Shown here in pieces: positions 32,860 through 42,160 of a stretch of DNA of 64,000 nucleotides. The stretch's first letter is position 1, and each line of letters begins with the position of its first letter. A model generated the notes under the pieces. The model did not search any database, had not been told where the DNA came from, and was given only the letters and a program-made list of their open reading frames with translations. This DNA is from Mesorhizobium sp. SOD10 (GTDB taxonomy: Bacteria; Pseudomonadota; Alphaproteobacteria; Rhizobiales; Rhizobiaceae). A program made the position numbers and the translations under genes. The DNA is taken from contig CCNA01000004.1 of assembly GCA_000824805.1 (NCBI GenBank), forward strand, positions 62,001 through 126,000, read 5' to 3'.

Positions 32860-33426
32860 ATGCAGGTTGGACACGCCGTCGCGGCGCTCTGGCTGTTTTG
32901 GGTGGTATCCTGGATGCTTGCCGCTGCCTGGGCCGACCCCGCGCAAAAGCGCGCCGATCTCAAATCGGAGGCGCGCTATCGGGTCCTCTGGCTGGCCGGC
33001 ACGGTGTTGATGTTCGTGCCCGCGCACGGCTATGTCGGCCGGCTGCGTCTCTGGATGCCGACGCTTACCGAAGCGTGGATCTGCGTTGCCCTGATCGCCA
33101 TCGGCATCGCCTTCGCCTGGTGGGCGCGCCTCCATCTTGGCCGGCTGTGGTCCGCCAACGTCACCGCCAAGGCCGATCATCGCGTGGTCGATACCGGCCC
33201 CTATGGCCTCGTCCGTCACCCGATCTACACCGGACTGCTGCTTTCCGTGCTCGCGACCATGGCGGTCAAGGGTACGGTCTGGGGCATCGCCGGCGCCGCC
33301 CTGCTTCTCGTCGGAGTGGTCGTCAAGGCGAGGCTGGAAGAGAGTTTCCTGCGCGGCGAGCTCGGCGCAGCGTATGACGACTACTCCAGGCGCGTGCCGA
33401 TGCTGGTGCCTTTCGCCCCAGTGTGA
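32860..33426 (+). CDS. Isoprenylcysteine methyltransferase-like integral membrane protein
   Basis: The 188-residue protein has about five membrane segments and the ICMT/PEMT cofactor motif DTGPYGLVRHPIYTGLLL, then EESFLRGELGAAYDDYSRRV. Bacterial members methylate small molecules or lipids with SAM at the membrane; the substrate here is unknown. The ATG at 32860 sits behind GGGAGGAGG. It stands alone. Confidence 0.82.
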   Translation: MQVGHAVAALWLFWVVSWMLAAAWADPAQKRADLKSEARYRVLWLAGTVLMFVPAHGYVGRLRLWMPTLTEAWICVALIAIGIAFAWWARLHLGRLWSANVTAKADHRVVDTGPYGLVRHPIYTGLLLSVLATMAVKGTVWGIAGAALLLVGVVVKARLEESFLRGELGAAYDDYSRRVPMLVPFAPV

Positions 33427-33433
33427 TCGCCGA

Positions 33434-34555
33434 CTACAGCATTCTCAGCAACGCGCCGCCGATCGAATAGCCGGCGCCGAAGGCGCAGATCAGGCCGAAA
33501 TCGCCGGCCTTCATGTCGGCATGGTTCTCCGACAGCGCCACGATCGCGCCGGCGCCGGCGGTGTTGCCCAGCCGCTCGAGCACCATCGGGGCGCGGTCAT
33601 GGTCGACGTCGTGGCCGAAGGACAATTTCAGGATCATCGCATTCATGCGCGCATTGGCCTGGTGCAGCCAGAAGCGGCGGATACCTTCCGGCGTCAGCCC
33701 GTGTTCGGCCAGGAATTCGACGATGAATTTCTGCCCGGCGACGGTGACTTCCTTGAACACCTTGTTGCCGACCTGCTTAATGAGATTGCCTTCCAGGTTG
33801 ATCATATAGGGATCGTCCTGGGCCGTGCGCGTATGGTAGCCGAGATTGGTGCGGATGTTGTTCGACATCTGCGTCCAGATGCGCGTGTCGAGCACCTCGA
33901 AACGACCCGGCCGCTTCTCGCCTTGCGCCAGCCCCTCGACGACCATGGCGACCGAGGCGTCGCCGAAGATGAAATGCGTCTGCCTGTCGCGGAAATTGAG
34001 ATGGCCGGTGATGATCTCCGGCGTCGACACCAGGATGCGCTTGTGCGCCCCTGCCCTCACCAGGTTGACTGCGACATGCAGCGCCGCCGCGGCGGAAGAG
34101 CAACCAAGCCCCATGTCGAAGCCGGCGCCCTTGGTGCCCAGCGCCTGCTGCATCTCGATGGCGATGGCCGGATAGGGCCGCTGGTGGTGCGAGGCCGAGC
34201 AGATCACCAGGTCGATGTCCGCCCCATCGACGCCGGCATGGGCAAGCGCCTTCCTGGCCGAAGCGATGCCGAACTCCGCCTCCAGCGACAGCGCGTCGTC
34301 CGGCCGCGCCGGAATGCGTGGCGACATGCGGGTCGGGTCGAGGATGCCCTCGCGCTCGATGACATGGCGGCTCTTCACGCCCGATGCGTGCACGATGAAG
34401 TCGCTGTCCGATTTCTGCAGCAGCGGCTCGCCGGTGTCGGCGCGGCGCGCATTCTCGGTGTCGACCCAGCTGTTGAAGCTTGCGACCAGCTCCTCATTGG
34501 TGATGACGGGTTCAGGGATTTCGGCGCCGATGCCGCTGATGATGACGCGATGCAT
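33434..34555 (-). CDS. Beta-ketoacyl-ACP synthase III-like thiolase-fold enzyme
   Basis: This FabH-type condensing enzyme has 373 residues, about 50 more than classical FabH. The catalytic triad is visible: cysteine in GLGCSSAAAAL, histidine in WLHQANARMN, asparagine in GNTAGAGA. Extra residues lie in the N-terminal third (EELVASFNSWVDTENARR, HASGVKSRHVIE). It may condense a non-acetyl primer or act in a specialised acyl pathway rather than core fatty acid initiation. I prefer the ATG at 34555; a TTG lies two codons earlier. No acp or other fatty acid genes are near. Confidence 0.85.
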   Translation of the reverse strand: MHRVIISGIGAEIPEPVITNEELVASFNSWVDTENARRADTGEPLLQKSDSDFIVHASGVKSRHVIEREGILDPTRMSPRIPARPDDALSLEAEFGIASARKALAHAGVDGADIDLVICSASHHQRPYPAIAIEMQQALGTKGAGFDMGLGCSSAAAALHVAVNLVRAGAHKRILVSTPEIITGHLNFRDRQTHFIFGDASVAMVVEGLAQGEKRPGRFEVLDTRIWTQMSNNIRTNLGYHTRTAQDDPYMINLEGNLIKQVGNKVFKEVTVAGQKFIVEFLAEHGLTPEGIRRFWLHQANARMNAMILKLSFGHDVDHDRAPMVLERLGNTAGAGAIVALSENHADMKAGDFGLICAFGAGYSIGGALLRML

Positions 34556-34673
34556 GTCCAATCCGTCCGAGGGGCGGCAAGTTGTGCCGGGGCGAGGCGC
34601 TACACTTGTCGCATTTGCCCGGTTTATTCCAGCTTAATTCGACAACCGCCGCTGCCTTCCAGGTGGTGGGTGC

Positions 34674-35441
34674 TCAAGCGCGCTTGGCGACGATGAAGAT
34701 GCGCGGAAAGCGCAGCAGCACCTTGCCGTTCGCCGTCTTCGGATAGGCCTTGGCGATCTTTGCCGTGTAATTGTCGAGGAACACCTTCTTCTCACCCGCG
34801 TCGAGCGGATCGAGGAAAGGCTTCAACCCCGTGGACTTGACCCATTCGACGATCGCTTCGGCATCGGCGAGCGGATGGTTGTAGATGGTATGCCAGATGT
34901 CGAGCCGGTCGGCGAGCGGCGACAGAAGATCGTAGTAGAAGGACACCGGCGGCAGCGGCCCGCGTGCCGCACCCTTGAGCTTGGCCGCGAACGGCACTTC
35001 CGCCGCGGTTTCGCGCATCAGCTGGTGCGAGGGCTCGCTGAGATTGTCGGGCATCTGCACGGCCAGGACGCCGCCCGGCGCCAAAAGCCCCATCAGCCGC
35101 TGGAACACCGCCGGATGCTCCGGCAACCACTGAAAGACCGCATTGGCAAAGATGACGTCGACCTGTTTCTCGGGCTGCCATCCGGCGGCATCCGCCAATT
35201 CGAAATTGACATTGGGCAGCCGCGCCCTCGCCTTCTCGATCATGTCCGGCGACGTGTCGAAGCCGCTGACCTCAGCATCCGGCCAGCGCTCGACCAGAAG
35301 CTCGGTCGAGTTGCCCGGCCCGCAGCCGATATCGACGACGCGGCGCGGAAAATCGACCGGCACCTGCGCCACGAGATCGCGCGCGGGACGCGTGCGCTCG
35401 TCCTCGAACTTCAGATATTGGGCGGCGGACCAGTCAGCCAT
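34674..35441 (-). CDS. tam: Tam, trans-aconitate 2-methyltransferase
   Basis: Tam methylates trans-aconitate, an inhibitor of the citric acid cycle formed from cis-aconitate, using SAM in the cytoplasm. The 255-residue protein starts [20 protein letters not shown], typical of Tam, followed by [15 protein letters not shown] (SAM motif I), the VFQWLPEH segment and [19 protein letters not shown]. Length and order match the family. It stands alone upstream of an intergenic space to ettA. Confidence 0.92.
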   Translation of the reverse strand: MADWSAAQYLKFEDERTRPARDLVAQVPVDFPRRVVDIGCGPGNSTELLVERWPDAEVSGFDTSPDMIEKARARLPNVNFELADAAGWQPEKQVDVIFANAVFQWLPEHPAVFQRLMGLLAPGGVLAVQMPDNLSEPSHQLMRETAAEVPFAAKLKGAARGPLPPVSFYYDLLSPLADRLDIWHTIYNHPLADAEAIVEWVKSTGLKPFLDPLDAGEKKVFLDNYTAKIAKAYPKTANGKVLLRFPRIFIVAKRA

Positions 35442-35481
35442 GTGAGAACCTCTCCCTGTTCGCCGCCCTTCCGGACCAATG

Positions 35482-37131
35482 CTACCGCGTCAGCCGCTTA
35501 TGCGTCATGCGGTGCGGGGTCGCCGCTTCGGCGCCCAGGCGCCGCAGCTTGTCCTTCTCATATTCCTCGAAATTGCCCTCGAACCATTCGACATGCGCGT
35601 CGCCCTCGAAGGCGAGCATGTGGGTGGCCATGCGGTCGAGGAACATGCGGTCGTGGCTGATGATGACGGCGCAGCCGGCATAGGCTTCCAGCGCATCTTC
35701 CAGCGCGCCCAGCGTTTCGGTGTCGAGGTCGTTGGTCGGCTCGTCGAGCAGCAGCACATTGCCGCCGCCCTTCAGCATCTTGGCCAGGTGGACGCGGTTG
35801 CGCTGGCCGCCTGACAGGTTGCCGACCTTCTGCTGCTGGTCGCCGCCACGGAAGTTGAAGGACGAGCAGTAGGCGCGGCTGTTGACCTCGTGCTTGCCGA
35901 GCTTGATGACCTCGGCGCCGCCGGAGATCTCTTCCCACACCGTCTTGTTCGGGTCGAGCGCGTCGCGGCTCTGGTCGACATAGCCGAGCCGCACCGTCTC
36001 GCCCTTGCGGATCGAGCCGGCATCCGGCGTTTCCTGGCCGGTGATCATCTTGAACAGCGTCGTCTTGCCGGCGCCGTTCGGGCCGATGACGCCGACGATG
36101 CCGCCTGGCGGCAGCTTGAACGACAGGTTCTCGATCAGAAGCTCATCGCCAAAGCCCTTGTTGAGGCCTTCGACCTCGATGACGACATTGCCGAGGCGCT
36201 CGCTCGACGGGATGACGATCTGCGTGTCGGTCGGCTTGCGGTTCTGTGACTGCTCGACCAGTTCCTCATATGCCTTGATACGCGCCTTTGACTTGGTCTG
36301 GCGCGCCTTGGGCGAGGACTGGATCCACTCGCGCTCCCGCCAGATCGCCTTCTGGCGGGCGTCGTCCTCGCGCCCTTCCTGGATCAGGCGCTTGGCCTTG
36401 GCGTCGAGATATTTGGTGTAGTTGCCCTCGTAAGGAATGCCGCGGCCGCGATCGAGCTCGAGGATCCAGCCGGTGACATTGTCGAGGAAGTAGCGGTCGT
36501 GGGTGATGATCAGCACTGAGCCCGGATAGTCGCGCAGGTGCTTTTCCAGCCACTGCGTGGTCTCGGCGTCGAGATGGTTGGTCGGTTCGTCGAGCAGCAA
36601 GAGGTCGGGCTGTTCGAGCAGGAGCCGGCACAGCGCCACGCGGCGGCGCTCGCCGCCCGACAGGTTGGTCACTTCGGAGTCGGGCGGCGGGCACTGCAGC
36701 GCGTCCATCGCCATCTCGACCTGCTGTTCGAGATCCCAAAGGTTGAGGCGGTCCATCTCGTCCTGGAGCTTGGCCGACTCGTCGGCCGTCTCGTCGGAAT
36801 AATTCATCATCAGCTCGTTGTAGCGTTCGATGATGGCCGTCTTCCTGGCGACGCCGTCCATGACGTTTTCGCGCACGGTCTTGCTCGCGTCGAGCTGCGG
36901 CTCCTGCGCCAGGTAACCGACGGTCGCGCCCTCCGCCAGCCACGCCTCGCCCTGGAACTCCTTGTCGAGCCCGGCCATGATGCGCAGGATGGTCGACTTG
37001 CCCGAGCCGTTGGGGCCGAGAATGCCGATCTTGGCATCCGGATAGAAGGACAGGTGAATGTTATCGAGCACCTTCTTGGTGCCGTAGGCCTTCGAAAGGC
37101 CGGACATGTGATAGATGAACTGGCGAGCCAC
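35482..37131 (-). CDS. ettA: EttA, energy-dependent translational throttle ABC-F ATPase (GTG start)
   Basis: EttA is a cytoplasmic ABC-F protein that binds the ribosomal E site and gates early elongation according to ATP/ADP. The 549-residue product has two ABC domains: [24 protein letters not shown] and [13 protein letters not shown] in the first; [24 protein letters not shown] and [11 protein letters not shown] in the second. A charged linker lies between them. I set the start at GTG 37131 ([16 protein letters not shown] follows) with a GGGAAAG site 6 bases upstream, because the family starts there and the upstream extension is not family-like. Confidence 0.94.
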   Translation of the reverse strand: MARQFIYHMSGLSKAYGTKKVLDNIHLSFYPDAKIGILGPNGSGKSTILRIMAGLDKEFQGEAWLAEGATVGYLAQEPQLDASKTVRENVMDGVARKTAIIERYNELMMNYSDETADESAKLQDEMDRLNLWDLEQQVEMAMDALQCPPPDSEVTNLSGGERRRVALCRLLLEQPDLLLLDEPTNHLDAETTQWLEKHLRDYPGSVLIITHDRYFLDNVTGWILELDRGRGIPYEGNYTKYLDAKAKRLIQEGREDDARQKAIWREREWIQSSPKARQTKSKARIKAYEELVEQSQNRKPTDTQIVIPSSERLGNVVIEVEGLNKGFGDELLIENLSFKLPPGGIVGVIGPNGAGKTTLFKMITGQETPDAGSIRKGETVRLGYVDQSRDALDPNKTVWEEISGGAEVIKLGKHEVNSRAYCSSFNFRGGDQQQKVGNLSGGQRNRVHLAKMLKGGGNVLLLDEPTNDLDTETLGALEDALEAYAGCAVIISHDRMFLDRMATHMLAFEGDAHVEWFEGNFEEYEKDKLRRLGAEAATPHRMTHKRLTR

Positions 37132-37395
37132 GCGCGCTTTCCCTGGAAACTGAAGTGTCAAGGTTGATGGGGGTTTGCGCGCTATGTAGGCGATGAAGCG
37201 CCGAACGGCAATCGCTTTCGGCATGGGGCGATCATGTCCCGAAGCTTTCGCCGGGCCCGAGCAAGGTTACCGGCAGCGATCTTTTCGCCACGCTGCCCTG
37301 ACCGAGGAAAGCAGCGCTTAACCATTCGCCGTCAAAACGATGACAGGTAATGGCAAATCGCGTGAAGGCGCGATTTCGGGAAAGATCGGATCGAC

Positions 37396-38688
37396 GTGGT
37401 GCTGAACGCTGCCCTGCTCCTTGCCGAAGCAATTCTCTATTTCGGCGCTATGGCCGCGCTCTTCCGCTTCCGGCGCCGCATAGGGCTCGGCGTGTTCGTC
37501 TGCGCCGTCGGCGTCATGCACTTCCTCGAAACCTATCTCGCCAGCGTCTTCTACGTAGCCCTGCCGTTCGGCATGGTTTCCCCCGGCTCGGCTGTGCTGT
37601 TCTCCGGCAAATTGGTGTTGCTGCTCCTGCTTTACATGAAGGAGGACGCAGCGACCGTCCGCCAGCCGATCTACGGCCTGCTGCTTGGCAACGCCGTGAT
37701 GATCGGGCTGGTGCTGGTCCTGCGCCTGCACGCGATCGCTCCACTTCCAAGCGGCAAGCTCCCCGATATTGCCTTCATCGACGAGATGGGCTGGCTGATG
37801 GTCTGGGGCACCACATTGCTCTTCGTGGACGCAATCCTGATCATCCTCCTCTACGAGAAGCTCGGCGCCTATCTGCGCGCGAGGCCGTTCATGCGCATCC
37901 TCGTATCGGTCGCCTGCGTGCTCACCTTCGATCAAGCCGGCTTCTTCACCGCGCTGCATTTCGTTGCCGGCGCGCCGATCGAGGTTTTCTTCGGCGGCTG
38001 GTTCGCCAAGATGGGCGCCGCATTTGCCTACAGCGGAATGCTCGTCGCCTATCTCAAATGGGTCGAGGACAACGATGTCGCCGTGCCGCGCGGCCTCTCC
38101 GACATTTTCGACACCCTCACCTATCGCGAGCGCTATGAAGCGCTGATCAAGCATGTCGGCCGCGATGGTCTCACCGGCCTGCTGCATCGCGGCAGTTTCG
38201 ATGCCGATGGCGAGTCCTGGGTCTCAGCCGCCATCAGGAATGGCAAGCCGCTCAGCCTGCTCATCGTCGACGTCGACCATTTCAAGTCGATCAACGACCG
38301 CTTCGGCCATGCCGAGGGCGACAAGGTGTTGAAGTCGATGGCTGTCCTGCTGGCCGAGACGGTCGGCGGCGGCGATCAGGTGTTCCGGATCGGCGGAGAG
38401 GAATTCGCCGTGTTGACGCAACAGCCTCACGCGCCAGCTAGGCTGCTCGGAGAGACCATCAGGAACGCTACCAAGACCTCGGCACACACCAATCGCTTCA
38501 ACATCACCGTCAGCGCCGGCGTCTCCACCGTCAGCGAGACGACGCGCTGCCTCGCCGACATTTTCGCGCTGGCCGACCAGCGCCTCTACAAAGCCAAGTT
38601 GAGCGGCCGCGATCGCGTGGTCGGCGAGCCCGGCAGCGAGGCCATCATCCTGCAGGCCCCCGGCCAGCCTGACAAAAGATCAGCCTGA
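37396..38688 (+). CDS. Membrane diguanylate cyclase (GGEEF domain)
   Basis: The protein makes cyclic di-GMP. The 430-residue chain has six or seven N-terminal membrane segments (to about residue 225) forming an unassigned sensor domain, then a GGDEF domain with DGLTGLLHRGSFD, VDVDHFKSINDRFGH and the active-site FRIGGEEFAVL. The allosteric RxxD inhibition site expected five residues before GGEEF reads GGGD, so product inhibition is probably lost. No EAL domain is present. Start is one of two adjacent GTG codons at 37396. It stands alone. Confidence 0.9.
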   Translation: MVLNAALLLAEAILYFGAMAALFRFRRRIGLGVFVCAVGVMHFLETYLASVFYVALPFGMVSPGSAVLFSGKLVLLLLLYMKEDAATVRQPIYGLLLGNAVMIGLVLVLRLHAIAPLPSGKLPDIAFIDEMGWLMVWGTTLLFVDAILIILLYEKLGAYLRARPFMRILVSVACVLTFDQAGFFTALHFVAGAPIEVFFGGWFAKMGAAFAYSGMLVAYLKWVEDNDVAVPRGLSDIFDTLTYRERYEALIKHVGRDGLTGLLHRGSFDADGESWVSAAIRNGKPLSLLIVDVDHFKSINDRFGHAEGDKVLKSMAVLLAETVGGGDQVFRIGGEEFAVLTQQPHAPARLLGETIRNATKTSAHTNRFNITVSAGVSTVSETTRCLADIFALADQRLYKAKLSGRDRVVGEPGSEAIILQAPGQPDKRSA

Positions 38689-38718
38689 CAAAAGAGCGCC
38701 GGACCGAAGAACTCCCGC

Positions 38719-39726
38719 TTACTGGAAGCCGATCGCGTCCACCGTGCCCTTCGGGCAACCGGCCTTGGCCGTCGGCGCGGACGCCATCAGGAGATCGGCG
38801 AGCTTGCTGTCCGGGCCGATCGGGCCGGACAGGCCGAGCGTCAATTCGCCGATCATGCGCCTGCCGCTCGACGGGTCGACCAGACAGGACACGCGCACAC
38901 GGTCGCCCGCGCCGGCGCCGAAGGCCTGGTCGAAAGCGCTGCGGATCTGGTCCGAGGTCAATTGCTTGCCGATGTTCTTGTTGAAGAGATCACGCACCGC
39001 CGAGCCGTTCACCGCGCGCATCAGGTTGAGCGCGTCTGAAAAATACTCCTGCTGGCTCTTGCCGTAGCAGGTACCGTGCTTGATCCATTCGTGACGATCG
39101 AGCTTGGAGGCCGTGCCCGGCATCACCTGGTCGAGCTCGGCGCGCGTGTTGGCATCGAGATCGACCGGCGGCAGGTCTCCCCAATGCGCCGGATTGTCAT
39201 TGGCCTTGTCGCTCGCCGACACCTGGCAATAGAAATTGCCGTTCGGCTGCGGCCACAGCCCATGCAGCGTAAAATGCGAAGCGTCGAACTCGCTGGGGCT
39301 CTGCGCCTTGCATTCGGGCTTGCTTGCCTTGGTCTCGCAGAAAGCCGGCTGCCAGCTCAGCGCGAAGACATATTCGGGTTTTCCGGAGGCTGACGACGGC
39401 TTTGTCTGGCCGGAAAGCGCTGGGGCGGTAGCCGCGCTGCCGCCGCTGACATGGCCGCAGCTGATCTTCACCCAGCGCCGCTCCGGATCGGCTCCGGGCA
39501 CCTGGATGAGATAATGGGTGGGCTCGTCCTTGTTGCCGGCAAGAAGGACGTAGCTCTTCCCGGCTTCGGTGGAGATGTTGCCGGGGTTCTTGCCGCTCTT
39601 GATGGCCTGCGTCGCCGGACAGGCGCTGTCGGCCACAAAGGTTCCGCTCATCTTCACGTCGGCATGCGCCACCCCGGCACCGGCGAAAGCCAGCACCATC
39701 GAACCCCACAACGCCCAAACCCGCAT
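38719..39726 (-). CDS. Secreted ribonuclease T2
   Basis: RNase T2 enzymes cut RNA in the periplasm via 2',3'-cyclic phosphates. The 335-residue protein has a signal peptide (residues 1-21, ending VAHA), an N-terminal extension of about 100 residues, then the T2 domain. The catalytic CAS1 segment is FTLHGLWPQPNG and CAS2 is HEWIKHGTC, both with their histidines. Several cysteines fit disulfides. Start is the ATG at 39726 with a GGGAGAG site. It diverges from a lipase-like gene. Confidence 0.92.
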   Translation of the reverse strand: MRVWALWGSMVLAFAGAGVAHADVKMSGTFVADSACPATQAIKSGKNPGNISTEAGKSYVLLAGNKDEPTHYLIQVPGADPERRWVKISCGHVSGGSAATAPALSGQTKPSSASGKPEYVFALSWQPAFCETKASKPECKAQSPSEFDASHFTLHGLWPQPNGNFYCQVSASDKANDNPAHWGDLPPVDLDANTRAELDQVMPGTASKLDRHEWIKHGTCYGKSQQEYFSDALNLMRAVNGSAVRDLFNKNIGKQLTSDQIRSAFDQAFGAGAGDRVRVSCLVDPSSGRRMIGELTLGLSGPIGPDSKLADLLMASAPTAKAGCPKGTVDAIGFQ

Positions 39727-39970
39727 CCCGCTCTCCCGGCGATCATTGAACCGTATTGGATTCGTCACACTAGAACAGCCGACGTGTCAGAATTGCGATC
39801 TTTTTCGCCGCGCGAAAAAACAATCCCCAGCTGAACAGCCCATCGGTGTGTTCGCAAGCTGCCGATCGCCGTGCAGAGGCGACGGATTGTCGGCATGGCA
39901 TATCGGCAAGCGCGCTCCTCCACTTGACGCCGGCAGAACCCTCGCCCAACAGTCGCCGAGGGAGCGAGAC

Positions 39971-40903
39971 ATGCCATTCGACAGAAAGATCAGCCTGGTT
40001 TCACCGACCGGAGCCGAGCTCAACCTCTATGTGAAACAAGCCGCCGGAAATCCCCGCGCCGTGGTCCAGATCAACCATGGCCTGGCTGAGCATGCGGCAC
40101 GTTATGCCCGCTTTGCCGATTTCCTCAGCCAAAGAGGTTTCCACGTCTACGCCCACGATCATCGGGGCCACGGCGCAACGAAGGCGCCCGGCGCGCCGCT
40201 CGGTAAATTCGCCGACAGCGACGGCATCGCCAAGGTGATCGCCGATGTCGATGCGGTCCACGACCTGATCGCGATGGAGCATACGGGACTGCCGGTCATC
40301 GCTTTTGGACATTCGCTCGGCGCCTCGGTAGCGCTCAACTTCGTGCTGCGACATTCCGAACGCATTCATGCCGCCGCGATCTGGAACGGCAATTTCTCGC
40401 AAGGCCTGCTCGGCCAGTTGGCGCTGCTCATCCTCGGCTGGGAGAGGATGCGGCTGGGTTCCGACGTGCCGTCGCGCCTTCTCCCCAGGCTCACTTTCCA
40501 GGCCTGGGGCAAGGCGGTGCCCAATCACCGCACCCTGTTCGACTGGCTGTCGCGCGACCCCGTCGAGGTCGATAAATATGTCGCGGATCCGCTTTGTGGC
40601 TGGGATGCCTCCATCTCGATGTGGCGCGATGTCGTCAATATGGCGCAGCACGCCGGCAAGGATTCCAGTTTCGCCGGCGTCAGGCGCGATCTCCCCCTCA
40701 ACCTTGTCGGCGGCGAGAAGGATCCCGCGTCGGACTACGGCAAGGCTGTCCATCACCTCGCCAAACGCATGCGGGCGATGGGCTTTTCGAATCTGGTTTC
40801 AAAGGTTTACGCCGACACGCGCCACGAAAGCCTGAACGAGATCAACCGCGACACCGTCATGAACGATTTTGCCGCATGGGCTGACGGCGTGCTCAAATCG
40901 TGA
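39971..40903 (+). CDS. Alpha/beta hydrolase, monoacylglycerol lipase-like
   Basis: The 310-residue serine hydrolase has the oxyanion region INHGLAEHAARYARFADFL, the lid-region HDHRGHGAT, and the nucleophile elbow FGHSLGAS. The catalytic Asp is likely near GGEKDPASDYG and the His in DTRHESLNEI. This fits the lysophospholipase/monoacylglycerol lipase group (PldB-like). Start is the ATG at 39971 behind GGGAGCGAG. The CoA-transferase gene follows after 84 bases on the same strand, but a shared transcript is not shown. Confidence 0.85.
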   Translation: MPFDRKISLVSPTGAELNLYVKQAAGNPRAVVQINHGLAEHAARYARFADFLSQRGFHVYAHDHRGHGATKAPGAPLGKFADSDGIAKVIADVDAVHDLIAMEHTGLPVIAFGHSLGASVALNFVLRHSERIHAAAIWNGNFSQGLLGQLALLILGWERMRLGSDVPSRLLPRLTFQAWGKAVPNHRTLFDWLSRDPVEVDKYVADPLCGWDASISMWRDVVNMAQHAGKDSSFAGVRRDLPLNLVGGEKDPASDYGKAVHHLAKRMRAMGFSNLVSKVYADTRHESLNEINRDTVMNDFAAWADGVLKS

Positions 40904-40987
40904 CCCTGGCGTGGCCCACTGCAAGGGCCGTGACAGGGGCAGCTGCTGTTGATAGAGGCTGCGCTTCCGACCCCATTACGGTGATCC

Positions 40988-42160
40988 ATGGCCGAACCTC
41001 CGCTGAAAGGCATCCGCGTTATCGAACTCGCCCGCATCCTGGCCGGTCCCTGGGCCGGGCAGTTGCTGGCCGATCTCGGCGCCGATGTGATCAAGGTCGA
41101 GAGCCCTGACGGCGGGGACGATACCCGCAAATGGGGTCCGCCCTTCGTCATGAGCCATGACGGCGAGAACCTCTCGGCCGCCTATTACCATTCCTGCAAT
41201 CGCGGCAAACGCTCGATCGCCGTCGACTTTTCCAAGCCCGAGGGTGCGGAGACGCTGCGCAAGCTGGTCGCCACCGCCGACGTGCTGATCGAGAACTTCA
41301 AGCTCGGCGGCCTGAAGAAATACGGCCTCGACTACGAAAGCCTGAAGGCGATCAATCCGCGCCTCGTCTATTGCTCGATCACCGGCTTCGGCCAGGACGG
41401 TCCCTATGCGCCGCGCGCGGGTTATGATTTCATCATCCAGGCCATGGCCGGCATGATGTCGATCACCGGCGAGCCGGGCCGCGAGCCGCAGAAGGCCGGC
41501 GTCGCCATCTCCGATCTCTTCACCGGTCTCTATTCGGTGATCGCCATCCAAGCCGCACTTCGCCATGCCGAAAAAACCGGCGAAGGCCAGCACATCGACA
41601 TGGCACTGTTCGACAGCCAGATCGCCGCGCTCGGCAACCAGAACCTCAACTATCTGGTTTCCGGCAAGTCGCCGGTGCAGATGGGCAATGCGCATATGAA
41701 CATCGCCCCTTACGAGGTGCTGCCGGTGCGGGACGGCCATATCATCCTGGCGGTCGGCAATGACGGGCAGTTCGGCAAGTTCTGCGCCGTGGTCGGCCTC
41801 ATCGATCTCCCAGCCAATCCGGATTTCGCCACCAACCCGGCGCGTGTCGCCAACCGTGTGAAGCTGCGCGAGGCGATCGTGGAAATCCTCGCCACTTGGG
41901 ATCGCGATCCGCTTTTGGCGAAACTCGAGGCAGCGGGCGTCCCGGCGAGCCCGATCAACACGATCGGCCAGATGTTCGCCGACCCGCAGACGATCGCGCG
42001 CGGCATGCGGCTCGACCTCGACGATGGCCATGGCAATCGCCTGCCTTCGGTGCGCGCCCCGATGGTGATGTCGGGCACGCCGCTCGTCTACGAGCGCCCC
42101 TCGCCGCGTCTCGGCGAGCACACGCAAGAAATCCTTGCCGAACTGGAGAGATCAAAATGA
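40988..42160 (+). CDS. Class III (CaiB/Frc-type) CoA-transferase
   Basis: Family III CoA-transferases move CoA between carboxylic acids, with the active-site aspartate forming an anhydride. The 390-residue protein begins LKGIRVIELARILAGPWAGQLLADLGADVIKVE and has RGKRSIAVDF and ADVLIENFKLGGL. The likely catalytic Asp is in GVAISDLFTGLYS (about residue 175). The substrate is not clear from sequence. The gene overlaps the next by 4 bases (ATGA), tying it to a ThDP enzyme, which is like the formyl-CoA transferase/oxalyl-CoA decarboxylase pairing, though motifs do not prove that chemistry. Confidence 0.87.
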   Translation: MAEPPLKGIRVIELARILAGPWAGQLLADLGADVIKVESPDGGDDTRKWGPPFVMSHDGENLSAAYYHSCNRGKRSIAVDFSKPEGAETLRKLVATADVLIENFKLGGLKKYGLDYESLKAINPRLVYCSITGFGQDGPYAPRAGYDFIIQAMAGMMSITGEPGREPQKAGVAISDLFTGLYSVIAIQAALRHAEKTGEGQHIDMALFDSQIAALGNQNLNYLVSGKSPVQMGNAHMNIAPYEVLPVRDGHIILAVGNDGQFGKFCAVVGLIDLPANPDFATNPARVANRVKLREAIVEILATWDRDPLLAKLEAAGVPASPINTIGQMFADPQTIARGMRLDLDDGHGNRLPSVRAPMVMSGTPLVYERPSPRLGEHTQEILAELERSK

